Positions 35,776 to 47,139 of a DNA stretch of 64,000 bases are shown piece after piece. Both the position numbers and the translations under genes were made by a program. This stretch comes from Liolophura sinensis (Eukaryota > Mollusca > Polyplacophora > Chitonida > Chitonidae), in NCBI RefSeq assembly GCF_032854445.1, contig NC_088297.1, forward strand, positions 24,437,127 through 24,501,126, read 5' to 3'. Every line of letters starts with the position of its first letter. The first letter of the stretch is position 1. The notes under the pieces were generated by a model. The model had not been told where the DNA came from. It saw only the letters and a list, made by a program, of their open reading frames with translations, and did not search any database.

Positions 35776-35848
35776 TCAGGAATTGTAATTCCAGATCTCC
35801 ATCTCAACGAGAGCTTTTCCATCAACTTTCTTTAGCAAGCACACGTAC
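35776..35848 (-). CDS. SnoaL-like gene exon 4: C-terminus and stop
   Basis: A 73 nt terminal exon with a tttttacag acceptor, phase 2. It encodes YVCLLKKVDGKALVEMEIWN then YNS and a TGA stop. This matches the C-terminal strand pair 'GKYxVxWKKxDGxWxxxxDxxNS' of the family. The usual Trp of the second strand is replaced (KALVEMEIW). Exact phase agreement with exon 3 and the motif across the join (KGK|YVCLLKKVDG) are strong evidence. Confidence 0.85.
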
Positions 35849-36603
35849 CTGTAAAAACAAAGACGTTTATTCTGGTAAACTACAAATGTCCTAAGTTAGG
35901 TAACTCTTCATGTAATATCTACAGATTTAGAAATTGTAGTCGTATCACAAATTGTTCCCTGAACTCCTCTACTTTCCTGGAACACTTAATATCTGCCGTG
36001 AGGACTTGTTCCTAGATTAGACTAACTGCTTTCCGTAAAGTGAATGATTGGAACTTTTTTACTTATTTCATGAGTGTTTAAAGCCGAATGTATCACTTAC
36101 TGTATATGACGGCAGGAACTTTTATGATCCCAACAGGAAACCAGATGCTACTTTATATCGCACTGGATTCTGAGACTCATACAGTCAGTAGACAAAGCTT
36201 GTATATACGAAATTCTAGACCCTAAACTGTGTAGGGCCACTGATATTCGCGTGGCATGTGAAATTCCCCATCAGCCGACAGGATGAAGATTACACCTTTG
36301 AACCAGTAAGGTCAGGAATGATCGCAATACGAGATGCATAACGGTACTGATGTTCAAAAGAAACGCTACCAAGGCTTTGAGAAACTACCGAACAAAAGCA
36401 ACCACATGTTGCATATGCAAGAGACATGTATTAAAGAGAGTGATATTTTAGAATGGTGTGAACTAGATGAGACTACATGACAGGAGAAACATTTTGATGG
36501 AGAGTCACACACAGACGCCTGTGTTTCCAAATGAAACGAGTTCAAATGGCATTTGTACCGCTTCCTTTGGACGTCAGTATATATGAAATTCAACTCGGCT
36601 TAC

Positions 36604-36832
36604 TTTCCCTTTAGAACACGTCCATCGTCGTACAGCTCTTTGAGTTCAGCCCAAGCTACCGCAAATTCCTGGGTGTATTCCAGTATGTCAATCACTGTCA
36701 AAATGTCCCCCGACTCACCATGCTGGCCTATGTAACTCGGGAATTCTTGAATGAATGGATGAAAAGACTTTAGCCTGTATATTTGTCTTAAAAGATAAAA
36801 AGTTTTAAGTTCCTCAGCTTTTTTCTTGAGGC
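36604..36832 (-). CDS. SnoaL-like gene exon 3: middle of the domain
   Basis: A 229 nt exon, phase 1 in and phase 2 out, with a catttttag acceptor and a GGGAAA|gtaagc donor. It encodes GLKKKAEELKTFYLLRQI, a segment with FPSYIGQHGESGDILTVIDI, and ends ELYDDGRVLKGK. The ending is the conserved 'DDG.v..GKY' turn of the family, completed by the next exon. The segment between GREG and this turn is about 20 residues longer than I expect for the family, so either the acceptor is misplaced or this lineage has an insertion. The reading frame is also open upstream of the chosen acceptor. Confidence 0.7.
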
Positions 36833-37173
36833 CTAAAAATGGGTGTAAAGTACTTTCTTCTAAGATCTCAACAAAGATAGCTGTCAAACCAACTTGAGGG
36901 CCGTTAATCTCTCTGTTCCGGTAATTTCGTCGATGACGTCAGTTTTGGAAATTTCCGACAATTGGTGGAACATATGCATACAGAGCAGTTTTTAAGAGAT
37001 ACAAACTTCGTTTTAAGAATTTCATTCAACATATCTCTTAACACTGCCTAGGAGTTCCGGGTCAATCTTTGGTGACTCTTAAACCTTAAATCATTAAACC
37101 TCATTCTATCAAAGTCCAGCAGAACTGGAGAATTTCTTGAGTATAACATTGACATCATTCAAGTTCATTCAAT

Positions 37174-37460
37174 ATTTATTTACTTATTTATTTATTTATT
37201 TATTTTATTTTATTGGGGTTTTACACCGTACTCAAGAATATTTCACTTATACGACGGCGGCCAGCATTATGGTGAGTGGAAACGGGGCACAGCCCGGGGG
37301 AACCCATGACCATCCACAGGTTGCTGGAAGACCTTCCCACTTACGGCGGGAGAGGAAGCCAGCATGAGCTGGACTTGAACTCACAGCGGCCGCATTGGTG
37401 AGAGGCTCCTGGGTCATTACGCTCCGCTAGCGCGCTAACCAACTGGGCCACAGAGGCCCC
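37174..37460 (-). mobile_element. SINE-1, full length, with TSD
   Basis: Complete element from a (TTTA)n tail through the body to the tRNA-like head (gcgctaaccaactgggccac). It is flanked by TCATTCAAT (37165-37173 and 37461-37469). It lies in intron 2 of the SnoaL-like gene, in the gene's orientation. Confidence 0.85.
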
Positions 37461-37979
37461 TCATTCAATTTTTTTTCCTTTACCTATTTGTTTGTCGTTT
37501 GACGTAACATGTAAGATAAATGTATCTATACGATGGCGGTAAGGTTCAAGGGTTCCGGAATCTATATTTTGGACTTCATACCGGACCGAGTGAGTGAGTG
37601 CATGGGGTTTAAGGTCGTACTTAAGGTCGTTCAGTCATATGACGACGAAGCTGTTCTTAGAGTGTTTGTAGTGTCTCCTTGTTGCAGGGCGGATTTCCAC
37701 ATCTCTTTGCTGCTTCACTGAGACGAATTACCGAAGGCAAATAAGCGGCCCCGTCCGAGCCATTATACTTTCTCTTAACTCTGAACGCCAAGCGAAGAAG
37801 CAACACCTTCCTCTTCTCAGGTTTAGGTGTGACACGACCCAGGATTGAACCTGGATGTATGTAAATATTAAATCTGGTCCTTAATTTAGCAACTCCCCGA
37901 GATGTTTTGGAATTGGAAAAGGCACGGAATTTTTCAAAAATACGATTCCAGGCGTAGATGTATTCGACAAACTGCCTAC

Positions 37980-38120
37980 CTTCCCTGCCGTGGATAGCGT
38001 GTAGATCTGGAGGGAGGACGACAGCCGTTTCTGTGTAAAACTCCGACGTGGCGTTAAACTCGTGCTTCTCTACGTCAGCTCCATAACGGTTGAAGATGTC
38101 CTGTAGTTCCGCGAGCCATT
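37980..38120 (-). CDS. SnoaL-like gene exon 2: N-terminal half of the domain
   Basis: A 141 nt phase 1-1 exon with a gttaatcag acceptor and a GGGAAG|gtaggc donor. It encodes EWLAELQDIFNRYGADVEKH, then EFNATSEFYTETAVVLPPD and LHAIHGRE. The helix followed by 'F.ATSEFYTETAVVLPPD' and 'IHGREG' is the standard opening of DUF4440/SnoaL domains, where this segment forms the first helices and strand of the cone-shaped fold. Confidence 0.85.
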
Positions 38121-38211
38121 CTGATTAACCAAAATTATGCATCCAATATTTAAATCAAATATACATGAATAATAAAGTTACAAAGCTAAATACCCGACCG
38201 CAATCCAATAC

Positions 38212-38312
38212 TGTAAACCTACAGAACTGTAACCCTACAGAACTGTAAACCTACAGAACTGTAAACCTCCAGAACTGTAGACCCACAGAATTGTAAACCT
38301 ACAGAACGTACT
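38212..38312. repeat. ~17 bp tandem repeat in intron 1 of the SnoaL-like gene
   Basis: Six copies of 'cctacagaactgtaaa'-like sequence. Confidence 0.9.
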
Positions 38313-38853
38313 TCTGTGTGGAGAGTAATTTTTGTAGATCTACTCCATTCGTTTTTATAAAAGATTTGCAGCATTTACGTAAATCACAGGGCCCACTTGT
38401 GCGAAAGGGTATTAGCCAGCACTGGTATTTGTTCATGTTTTATATTTAAAATTGTAGCCAATCTCACCAGCCAATGCAGTTCTCTAAAGTCAAAGTAGGC
38501 TATAACAGCAGCAGTTTCAGTTCATATTTAATATGTTATACAATTCTTTTAGGTTAAGTGCAAAATTGAAGATTTCATTTAAAGTTTAATCTTAAACAAG
38601 TTTTGAGCAACCGGGCCCAGACAAATATTGTGTAGATATAGAGAAATAGTAAATAGTGAAGTATTATTAAACTAAGAGATTGTACTCCTAAGAGACCTCT
38701 GTAAATGGACACCAGCTGGAATGCGGACACATACACGCACTTGTACATGCTCCAGACACTTGAGCAAACATTTACCTTTGGACTGAGTTCTACAAGTAAA
38801 TATTCAGTGGAATTAAGTTTGTTTAAACACGCCAACAAAACAGAAAAATCTAC

Positions 38854-38920
38854 CTTCTTTCCTGAAGGCCCACGCGCCTCCGAAGACAAAAACAAGAAAG
38901 AGCACGTTGGAGAGCACCAT
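38854..38920 (-). CDS. SnoaL-like gene exon 1: signal peptide
   Basis: The start codon at 38918-38920 opens MVLSNVLFLVFVFGGAWAFR, a compact signal peptide with probable cleavage after GAWA. The exon then encodes KE and one base before the donor (GAAG|gtagat), phase 1. The exon lies close to a SINE-1 insertion at 38975-39195, which is upstream of the gene. The protein is predicted to enter the secretory pathway; no membrane anchor is seen in the rest of the product. Confidence 0.75.
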
Positions 38921-38974
38921 GTTTCTGAGGCTGAAAGAGAATGATTACAGCTGGTTACAGCTGTGGAATCATGT

Positions 38975-39195
38975 TTTATTTATTTATGTGATTGGTGTTT
39001 TACGCCGCACTCAAAAATATTTCACTTATACGACGGCGGCCAGCATTATGGTGGGAGCAAAGCGGGCAAAGCCCAGAGGAAACCCACGGCCACCCAGCCG
39101 GAGAGGAAGCCAGCATCAGCTGGACCGCATTGGTGACAGGTCACTACTTCTAGGTCACTACGCTGCGCTAGTGCGCTAACCAACAGAGGCCCCGC
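38975..39195 (-). mobile_element. SINE-1, internally deleted, with TSD
   Basis: Head and tail are present with a deletion in the body. The direct repeat GGAATCATGT (38965-38974 and 39196-39205) flanks it. The 30 bp minisatellite begins about 25 bases past the right end, and a SINE-1 lies just upstream of the SnoaL-like gene start. Confidence 0.8.
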
Positions 39196-39227
39196 GGAAT
39201 CATGTGCTTATGCGTGCATACACAGAA

Positions 39228-40245
39228 TAACATGTGGTTACATCTGTGGAAACAGAATGGCTTGTGGTTATAGGAGCGGGAACAGAATGGCATGTGGTTA
39301 CATCTGTGGAAACAGAATGGCTTGTGGTTATATCAGCGGGAACAGAATGGCATGTGGTTACATCTGTGGAAACCGAATGGCAAGTAGTTATATCAGCGGG
39401 AACAGAATGGCATGTGGTTACATTTGTGGAAACAGAATGGCTTGTGGTTATATCAGCGGGAACAGAATGGCATGTGGTTACATCTGTGGAAACAGAATGG
39501 CTTGTGGTTATAGGAGCGGGAACAGAATGGCATGTGGTTACATCTGTGGAAACCGAATGGCAAGTGGTTATATCAGCGGGAACAGAATGGCATGTGGTTA
39601 CATCTGTGGAAACAGAATGGCTTGTGGTTATAGGAGCGGGAACAGAATGGCATGTGGTTACATCTGTGGAAACCGAATGGCAAGTGGTTATATCAGCGGG
39701 AACAGAATGGCATGTGGTTACATCTGTGGAAACAGAATGGCTTGTGGTTATAGGAGCGGGAACAGAATGGCATGTGGTTACATCTGTGGAAACCGAATGG
39801 CAAGTGGTTATATCAGCGGGAACAGAATGGCATGTGGTTACATTTGTGGAAACAGAATGGCTTGTGGTTATAACAGCGGGAACAGAATAACATTTGGTTA
39901 CATCTGTGGAAACCAAATGGCATGTGGCTATAGCAGCGGAAACTGAATAACATGTGATTACATCTACAGAAACAGAATGGCATGTTGTTATATCTACAGA
40001 AACAGTTCTTGTTTATATCTATCAGCGGTAACAGAATGGCATGCGGTTACATTTGTGGAGACAGAATGACTTGTGATTGTATCTGCGGAAACAGAATGGC
40101 ATGTTGTTATATCTGCGGAAACAGAATGGTATGGTCTTATATCTACAGAAACAGAATGGCATGACGGTATATCCACTTAAACAGAATGGCACGTTGTTAT
40201 ATCTACAGAAACAGAATAACGTGGTTATATCTGCCAGTGACTCCT
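39228..40245. repeat. 30 bp minisatellite with 60/120 bp higher-order structure
   Basis: The unit is 'aacagaatggcatgtggtta' + 'catctgtgga', alternating with a 'cttgtggttataggagcggg' half. The period is a multiple of three, so three frames (two plus, one minus) stay open for over 200 codons. Copies decay after 39900. No start, splice or homology evidence for a protein. Confidence 0.97.
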
Positions 40246-41034
40246 AGTTATACCTGCGGAAACAGATCATTTAATTACACTTATAGGACGCGATACAATT
40301 ACACCTGTGATAAACACCTTCACGGTATGAAATTCAAATTACGTGATACAAACAGCCTCTGGCTGGAGAACATTGAAAATCCATAAAAAATATCACCGAT
40401 TAACAGATTTAATGCGAATGAGTTAATCTCCAATACCCACGGGAACATAGCATAATGGATTTTCTGAAACTCTGAGTGAATGTTCACAGTTATGCTTAAT
40501 CATAGACCAAGTAAACTCGTATAAATCCTGTAAGTGTATGACTCCGGAAACACAACCGTACTGCGTTCTCAACGGTATCTTGAGGTCTGCTCTCCATTTC
40601 CGCTTTTGAAACCATCTGTTCGACCATACTTTTTTCCATTAAACGTTTCGTCATGTTTGTCTTCATAGCATTTGTCTGCTAGAGGTTGTCCATTCATCGT
40701 GTTAAATTAGATCGCCATGCTGGATATATGAACAGCAACCAAAGCACATCTGAGATGCATGTTTTGTTATGGACAACTGATATTCTAGCATGGTACACGA
40801 TTTGAACCTATGCATCGAAACAGACATTCATATACCAGCCGTCAACCACTAGGGAGGTTCCAGGTCAATAACTGGAAGACCAATTCCCCGAAACGACGTC
40901 TAACACGAACCACCAAAGAACTAAGAAAGTATTTAAAGTACGAAAATAGGAAAAATCATACAAAGAAAAGCAATCAAGTGTTTCTCAAAATCAATGATGT
41001 TGGACAGATGCAAGTTGTGTTCTAGGCAACTCAG

Positions 41035-43765
41035 TGAAATTAGTGATCAGTATAGTTCCTTACATTAGTACATGTAAACAATACAAAATGCTGATTTAGA
41101 CAATTTCTACACACTAACCGTCTTGAGGACGTATCCCAGAGTGTTGAACGCTTCACGCTATCGATAGGAAGAACCCGGACTAAATCCTGCCGGACTTCAC
41201 GCGTCCCCTCTTTCCAGTGAAACAGTTGTTCATTTGGTGCCCACACGTACATATAAACTCACTTTTTAATGATGTTTTCCTGTCAACGCTTAAAACGTTT
41301 TTTTCTATCATTTGTCCGTTTTAATTAAAAATCTCGTCTTATAACAATCTGGACATAAATGACAGTATGATAAGCGATCTTCCACATGCAAAATCAATAC
41401 TTTTTGTATTTTTACAATATGTTTTACACCGGAGGCATGGAAAAAGTTTCATTTCAATATGCCTTTACTGCATTCTAAAAGGGATAACGTATTAATTTGC
41501 GTTTGTGTTATTTTATCCTAATATTTTCCCAAAAAATATATTAAAAAACGTTTTTGTCTAATTTGTTTATGATTATTTTAACGATTTTGGTCACATGACA
41601 CGTATACATGTATATCGTACATTAACATCACATCTGATAAGATATCTCATAAGCAAACAACTTGTTATAGTTTAACAAAATGTTACAAAGGGACCAAAAG
41701 CTACGAAAATGTATACGACAACCTAAGTTCGACTTTTGCGCGGGCAGGAGCGTGAACTCTTCAGAGCCGCGCAAAAAGAGATCAGCCTGTATATTCCTTC
41801 AACAACATGTACTTATTGTCCGAGGGCGTTGTTACATCCTGGGGTCAACTGTTAACTGATATATGGCCTGACATCAGACTATTTTAAAGCGGTCTCTGAC
41901 AGCACACGAACCCTGTCGTCTGTTCTGTCAATGTTTGACACTTTCAGTTGAGAAATGTCAGACCAAAGTGAGAAAGCGATCGATGAATTCGTTTAATTAG
42001 AAATATATACCCGGTCAAAAAGTTACTGTGCATTAACGTTTGCAGAATTTCAAAAACGTTTGAACGAATGCCGCAGGATTAACGCAACAGGAGATCGTGA
42101 GGCGGATGCATTGTCACAGAAACACCATAGCAACGCTCACCCGACGCTCTTGGCGCCCATGGCTAATGACGCATGGGCAATATCGGTGGATTTGTTTGAA
42201 CCATTCCAGACCATTATCCCATAAACCCACAAACCGTAAGAAATCGTCTAACGGAGAAAGGGTAGCGCGCATGTCGTCCTCTGAGGCTGCAGTGGTGCAG
42301 ACAGCGCGTAAGATGTCCTTTACACTGGTGACAAAATGCACTGTCTAGGGACGAATCCGCTTGCCAACGCTTGTCCCCATACAGCTAGAGTGACGAGAGC
42401 ATTCATGGGTGCAAACCACCTTCATGTGAACCAATTTTGCATACAAATTCACCAGATTAAGCCCCTACTGAGCCCGTTTGCGAGGAAATGGGCCGACGCT
42501 TGAGACGACACAGACGCCGGCCCCAAAATGTTGACGGAATAGCTCTAGACCCAAGCAGAATATGACGGAGACTGAAATGCACAGAAACCTTTGAAGCTCG
42601 TGGTTGACACCGGTTACTGAGCTCGCCAGCATTCACTTTGACCCTTCCACCGTCACTGATCTTGAAAACACGTTTGCGACGTCACTTGAACAAACATTTT
42701 GGCATTTTATTTGACGATAGGGTCTTCGGTCATGAATAGAAAAAAAATACAGTATGTATTCGAAAATGGAAAAAAGAATATATTTATATCTATGCACAGT
42801 AACTTTGTTGAGTTAGTTTAATTCGGGCTAAGTGTCCAGCTTGGTGAGGTCAACACAGGTACAAGACTTGAAACGATTATAACATGCATACAGTGTGTTT
42901 CGTTAATCGCACTGTATTAAGGCAATACCACAAGCAGTTACATGAATCGAGGGGCCTATAATTAAAAGGCGGTGTCACGAGGATTGCTTGATACAAGATG
43001 CGATCTCGGAGCAGTCCACCCTAGAATTCCGCTTGCCTGATGTAATTTTCATGTACATGTAGGCCTAGATCAAAAACAGTTAATAATATGTTATCTCTAA
43101 CCAAAATCTACCTATTTTAAGTACAGTTGGCCACATGACGAGCTCGTTTATTCTCGGATTCTCTCGCAGTTTTGCAAAGTTTCCTTGGGCTATATTTTAC
43201 ATACATAGCAAACAAACTTCACTGGGTCGACTTTTGAAGGTAAACATTTTAGGTAAAAGAAATGAAAAAAGGTCAGCCTTAGCTAAAAGACCATTGAAAA
43301 CTATCTCCAAACTATTAATGGGTAAACTAGTTAAAAGTTTTCCATCGGGATTCATCCACTTAAAGGCTTAACTGTTTTGGCCAATACTGATCAATGTAGC
43401 TGTCTGGGATGGTAAACCGAAAGTTTCTAATTTAAAAGAGAGGAAAACATAATAATGTTGTCAAAATCAATCGAAAGAGCGTCAACTTTCCTGAAAATAT
43501 GGTCTTTAATATTTTTCAGATTTTGCATAATGTTCTAAATAATGATGTGATGCTTGTCTTATAAATTTATTTGACATTTCTTAGCTGAAAAACCGAAGTC
43601 TAGTGCAAATATACTAGTATTTATTAACCATGTATTACATCTTATTCATAAAATTGTTACACAACGGTTACATATACCAAATACCTACCACACAGCACAT
43701 TGCCACTTGTAGTCTTGAATGTGCTTCATTTTCTGTTTCTGTGCCGCATTAAACCCATTACTAGG
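41035..43765. other. Intergenic, mostly featureless, with a GC-richer exon-like segment
   Basis: 42100-42660 is GC-richer than its surroundings. On the minus strand 42114-42352 reads HFVTSVKDILRAVCTTAASE..., with an acceptor-like gtccctag before it and a donor-like CGG|gtgagc after. No family was recognised and no partner exon found. Confidence 0.25.
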
Positions 43766-43769
43766 GATT

Positions 43770-44660
43770 TAAATGAGTGGTTATCTCCCATATAGCGTTG
43801 GTGCTTGGTTACCTCCAACATAGGCTACTTCTCATATAGCGGTGGTGCTTCTTTACCTTTGATATGGCGGTGGTATTTGGTTACCTCCCACATAGCGTTA
43901 GTGCTTGGTTACCTCGCATATAGCAGTGGTTACTTGGTTACTTCTCATATGGCATGGGTTACCTCCCACATAGCACTTAGCTCTTATATAGCAGTGATAC
44001 ATGGTTACCTTCCATATGGAACTGGTGCTTCTCATATAGCGCTGGTACTAGGTTATCTCTCTTATGGCGTTGGTTACCTCCCATATGGCGTTGGTTACCT
44101 CCCATATGGCGTTGGTGCTTGGTTACCTCCCAGACAACAGTAGCACTTAGTTTGCTCACATACACAGGTGGTGCTTGGTCACCTTCCATACACAGGTCAT
44201 GCTTGGTCACCTCCCATACACAAATGGTGCTTGGTCACCTCTCATACACAGGTGATGCTGGGCGATCTCCCTTACCCCGGAGGTGCTTGGTGACCTCCCA
44301 TACACAGGTGGTGCTTGGTGACCTCCCATACACAGGTGGTGCTTGGCCAGCTCAAATACACAAGTGGAGCTTGGTGACCTCCCATACACAGGTGGTGCTT
44401 GGTCACCTCCCATACACAGGTGGTGCTTGGCCACCTCCCATACACAGGTGGTGCTTGGTCACCTCCCATACACAAATGGTGCTTGGTCACCTCCCATACA
44501 CAGGTGGTGCTTGGTCAGCTCAAATACACAGGTGGTGTTTGGTCACCTCCCATGCACAGGTGGTGCTTGGTAACCTCCCATACACAGGTGGTGCTTGGTC
44601 ACCTCCCATACACAGGTGGTGCTTGGTTACCTCCATACACAGGTGTTGCTTGGTCACCAA
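43770..44660. repeat. ~30 bp minisatellite in two sub-families
   Basis: 43780-44140 uses 'ggttacctcccatatagcgttggtgctt' and 44140-44660 uses 'ggtcacctcccatacacaggtggtgctt'. They share 'acctccca.a.a....ggtgctt', so one derives from the other. Long plus frames are artefacts of the period. Confidence 0.95.
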
Positions 44661-44814
44661 GCAGCGGGGATCAAAATTTGGGGTCCAAGACCAGCTTTTT
44701 GAGCCTGTGGTTAAAACAAAAGACAACCCCTCTTACAACTGGTCTTCCTTTATATTTTGACTAGAAACTGTGGAACAAACGTACACATTTTCAGTAATAA
44801 TGTTAAGAGAGACA

Positions 44815-46798
44815 TAAACGTATAAGAACTTTCTTTTATTATCAAATATTTTGCATGCCACACTAAATTAAGATTATGTACAGCTTCCATATCCACTACA
44901 TTAGATGCAAGCTGAATGTGTTTCTTGACAACAATAACATGACCTAAGAAAAAATGATAAAATACAGGTTAAACTGTGATATGGATAAAACATTGACATG
45001 ATATACATGCAGATTCTTAAGATCAATTTTAATTTCTTATTTCGTTCGTTTATCATCCTTTAATGAACATGCAGGTATTGGAATGTACAATCACGATGAT
45101 ATAATGCAACAAAATACTTCGTTAACATCGCCTCCATATAAACAGGGAGAGATATAAACATGTTAAATCATATTTTACATGATAATTATGGCCATCGCAC
45201 TTGGTATGGATTGAGTAACGTAATAAATTCAATATGTTCTGCTAAATATGCTTCAATGTGCACAGGCCGAAACAGAATGTTTATACTTACATCAAGGTTT
45301 ATGTGATGCCGATCTGCTCTTTTATTCATGGCCCAAATTTTCACAAAATAGCGCTGGATTCAATAGTCTGGTCTTTCCTTTTGCCCAAAAAAGTATGTGA
45401 ACTGTTTACATGTACTTATTTTGAAGAAACAGGTAATTATTTTTACATCTGCGTGAATTATGTCCTGGTCGTGAGTTGTAGTCATCCTGGTCTCTGCTGA
45501 CAAACCAATAGAAGGTACTGTGTGAGCTTATGAAAGGAAACAAAATTGAATGGAATGGCATCAATATTTAAAAGAAGGGAAAAAAATAAATGCCCTTGAT
45601 AAAATATAATATGATAATATGTTTGACAGTTCTATTTGTATTGGAATGAAACTGGTTTAATTTTATCTACTATTCGCTGATGCCCCTTTCAAACTTCTAG
45701 TATCAGCACTGGTATACTTACAATATTCTAAATCCTCCAAACACCCGGCCATGCAGAGAAAGTATTATAACTTGATATATAATTTAAAAGACATATTTGA
45801 TATCATTTTGAAGATTCAAATTTATTGGTCCTGTATGCTGACTTGTCCTGTTTACCTGTTCATATAACAGAGCACTCTTCTAATTCATGTACACCACAAA
45901 AGATGGCATGATGGTGGTTGAATTGGCTAAGGATTTAAATGTAGGCCAGGTGCACACATATACAATGTATGCTATTAAAGGCATTCACTGATGAAAAACC
46001 CAAGGATACCACGATATTAAAGGGCAACAAATATTATTTGTTTGGAAATTCAGAATGATTGAAAAGGACAAGACTATAAATAACAATTTTGCCCGCTTTC
46101 CTCATATTGGGCTGTTAAAAGGACCAATGAATTTGAAAGTTGAAAGTTCTGTACAGGCTTTCTAAACACAAAGCACTCAAATCTGAGCATTTTGTCTGCG
46201 TATACATATCTCAAGATTCAGAGAGAAGTGTTCCACAGCTGAATTCTGCATTTCAGGGAAAAGAATCTCACGAAATCCCAGGCGTCACGTGAACACTTGA
46301 AAATCTGAATCGTATTTGGGCCAGTGACTTCATACCAGGTTTTTATCATTTTCCACACACAGACCGATAAATTTCATCACTAAACATGTATATGCATATA
46401 CATTTATGAACAGATTCGCCGAATTGACCTTGAAACCAGCTATTTGAAACAAAAACATATACATGTGATATCTCTCACACCCTCTACTTCACAACAGACC
46501 ACCATATAATGCGATGTTTTAAAACTACTTTACTCTGTTGGAAAAATTCTAAAAAATTAAATCAAAGTATTTTCTGGAATTGTACACTTGTCTTTCATCT
46601 GATGTACATTTGATTCTTTTCTTTGCCTTTAATGACTTTTCCTACCACCCACACTAAAGCGACACTTCTTGAGAGCCACCGTAACTGCCATGTAATCCTG
46701 GGGAGAGATTGGAGCTGTATGGGGTGAGACTCTGGGGGGGGGGGGGTGGGGGGAGGGCTCGCTAAGCACCACCCCAGGGAACCCATGATCGTCATCTC
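44815..46798 (-). other. Probable 3' UTR of the multi-span membrane protein gene
   Basis: About 2 kb after the stop codon is AT-rich, free of SINEs and tandem repeats, and without long open frames. It ends near a minus-strand AATAAA (44835-44840), immediately before the minisatellite at 43770-44660. A G-rich run (46735-46755) lies near its 5' end. The length and lack of repeats suggest transcribed, constrained 3' UTR, but this is inference. Confidence 0.4.
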
Positions 46799-47139
46799 TC
46801 ATCTGGGGCAGGGTAACCATGGGTGGGGCTGGTACAGGCCTACCATAGGCTTTACGGTCTTGCGGTAGTCATACTGGCGGTAGACGGTCTCATCATCCAA
46901 CGGGTGGTATGGGGTGCTCCGCACGTACTCCACAGCCCGGAGGGTGCGACAAAACTGCATCCAGAGGAGGACGGCGCTGGCGAGGGTCATGACTGCGCCG
47001 ATAATGGCAATGAAAAATCCCCAGGTGAGCGACTCCAGACTGACTGTGGTATTCCGCCACATATTGTTACACCAGTTGTTACTACACGATGACCACAGAG
47101 AGCCCAGGGAGAGTAAGACGCTGGCTGCCAGGGAAACAC
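46799..47139 (-). CDS. Multi-span membrane protein, last coding exon
   Basis: The terminal exon has a phase-1 acceptor (ttttccctcag). It encodes the rest of a helix (GVSLAASVLLSLGSLW), an outer loop with paired cysteines (SSCSNNWCNNMWRNTTVS) containing a possible N-glycosylation site NTT, a final helix (FFIAIIGAVMTLASAVLLWM), and a cytoplasmic tail rich in Tyr/Pro (PYHPLDDETVYRQYDYRK). The stop lies at 46799-46801. GC content is clearly higher than in the surroundings. The acceptor and first bases of this exon are the template for the large array at 47140-48770. Confidence 0.75.

Larger units (their letters stand above)
35776..38920 (-). other. Gene span: secreted SnoaL/NTF2-like (DUF4440-type) protein, complete
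   Basis: Four minus-strand exons (38854-38920, 37980-38120, 36604-36832, 35776-35848) join in phase 1-1, 1-1, 2-2 to give a complete 510 nt coding sequence (169 residues plus stop). The product has a signal peptide and one alpha+beta domain. FxxxxEFYTETAVVLPPD...IHGREG near the start and YDDGRVLKGKYVCLLKKVDG near the end are the conserved landmarks of SnoaL/DUF4440 proteins. Members of this fold bind small hydrophobic ligands or act as isomerases or cyclases, but many animal members are uncharacterised, so no reaction is assigned. The introns hold a SINE-1 copy (37174-37460) and a SINE-2 copy (37588-37855). Confidence 0.8.

Noticed and set aside
44119-44760. 213-codon plus frame
   Set aside because: Generated by a 30 bp minisatellite; the frame is open in several registers.
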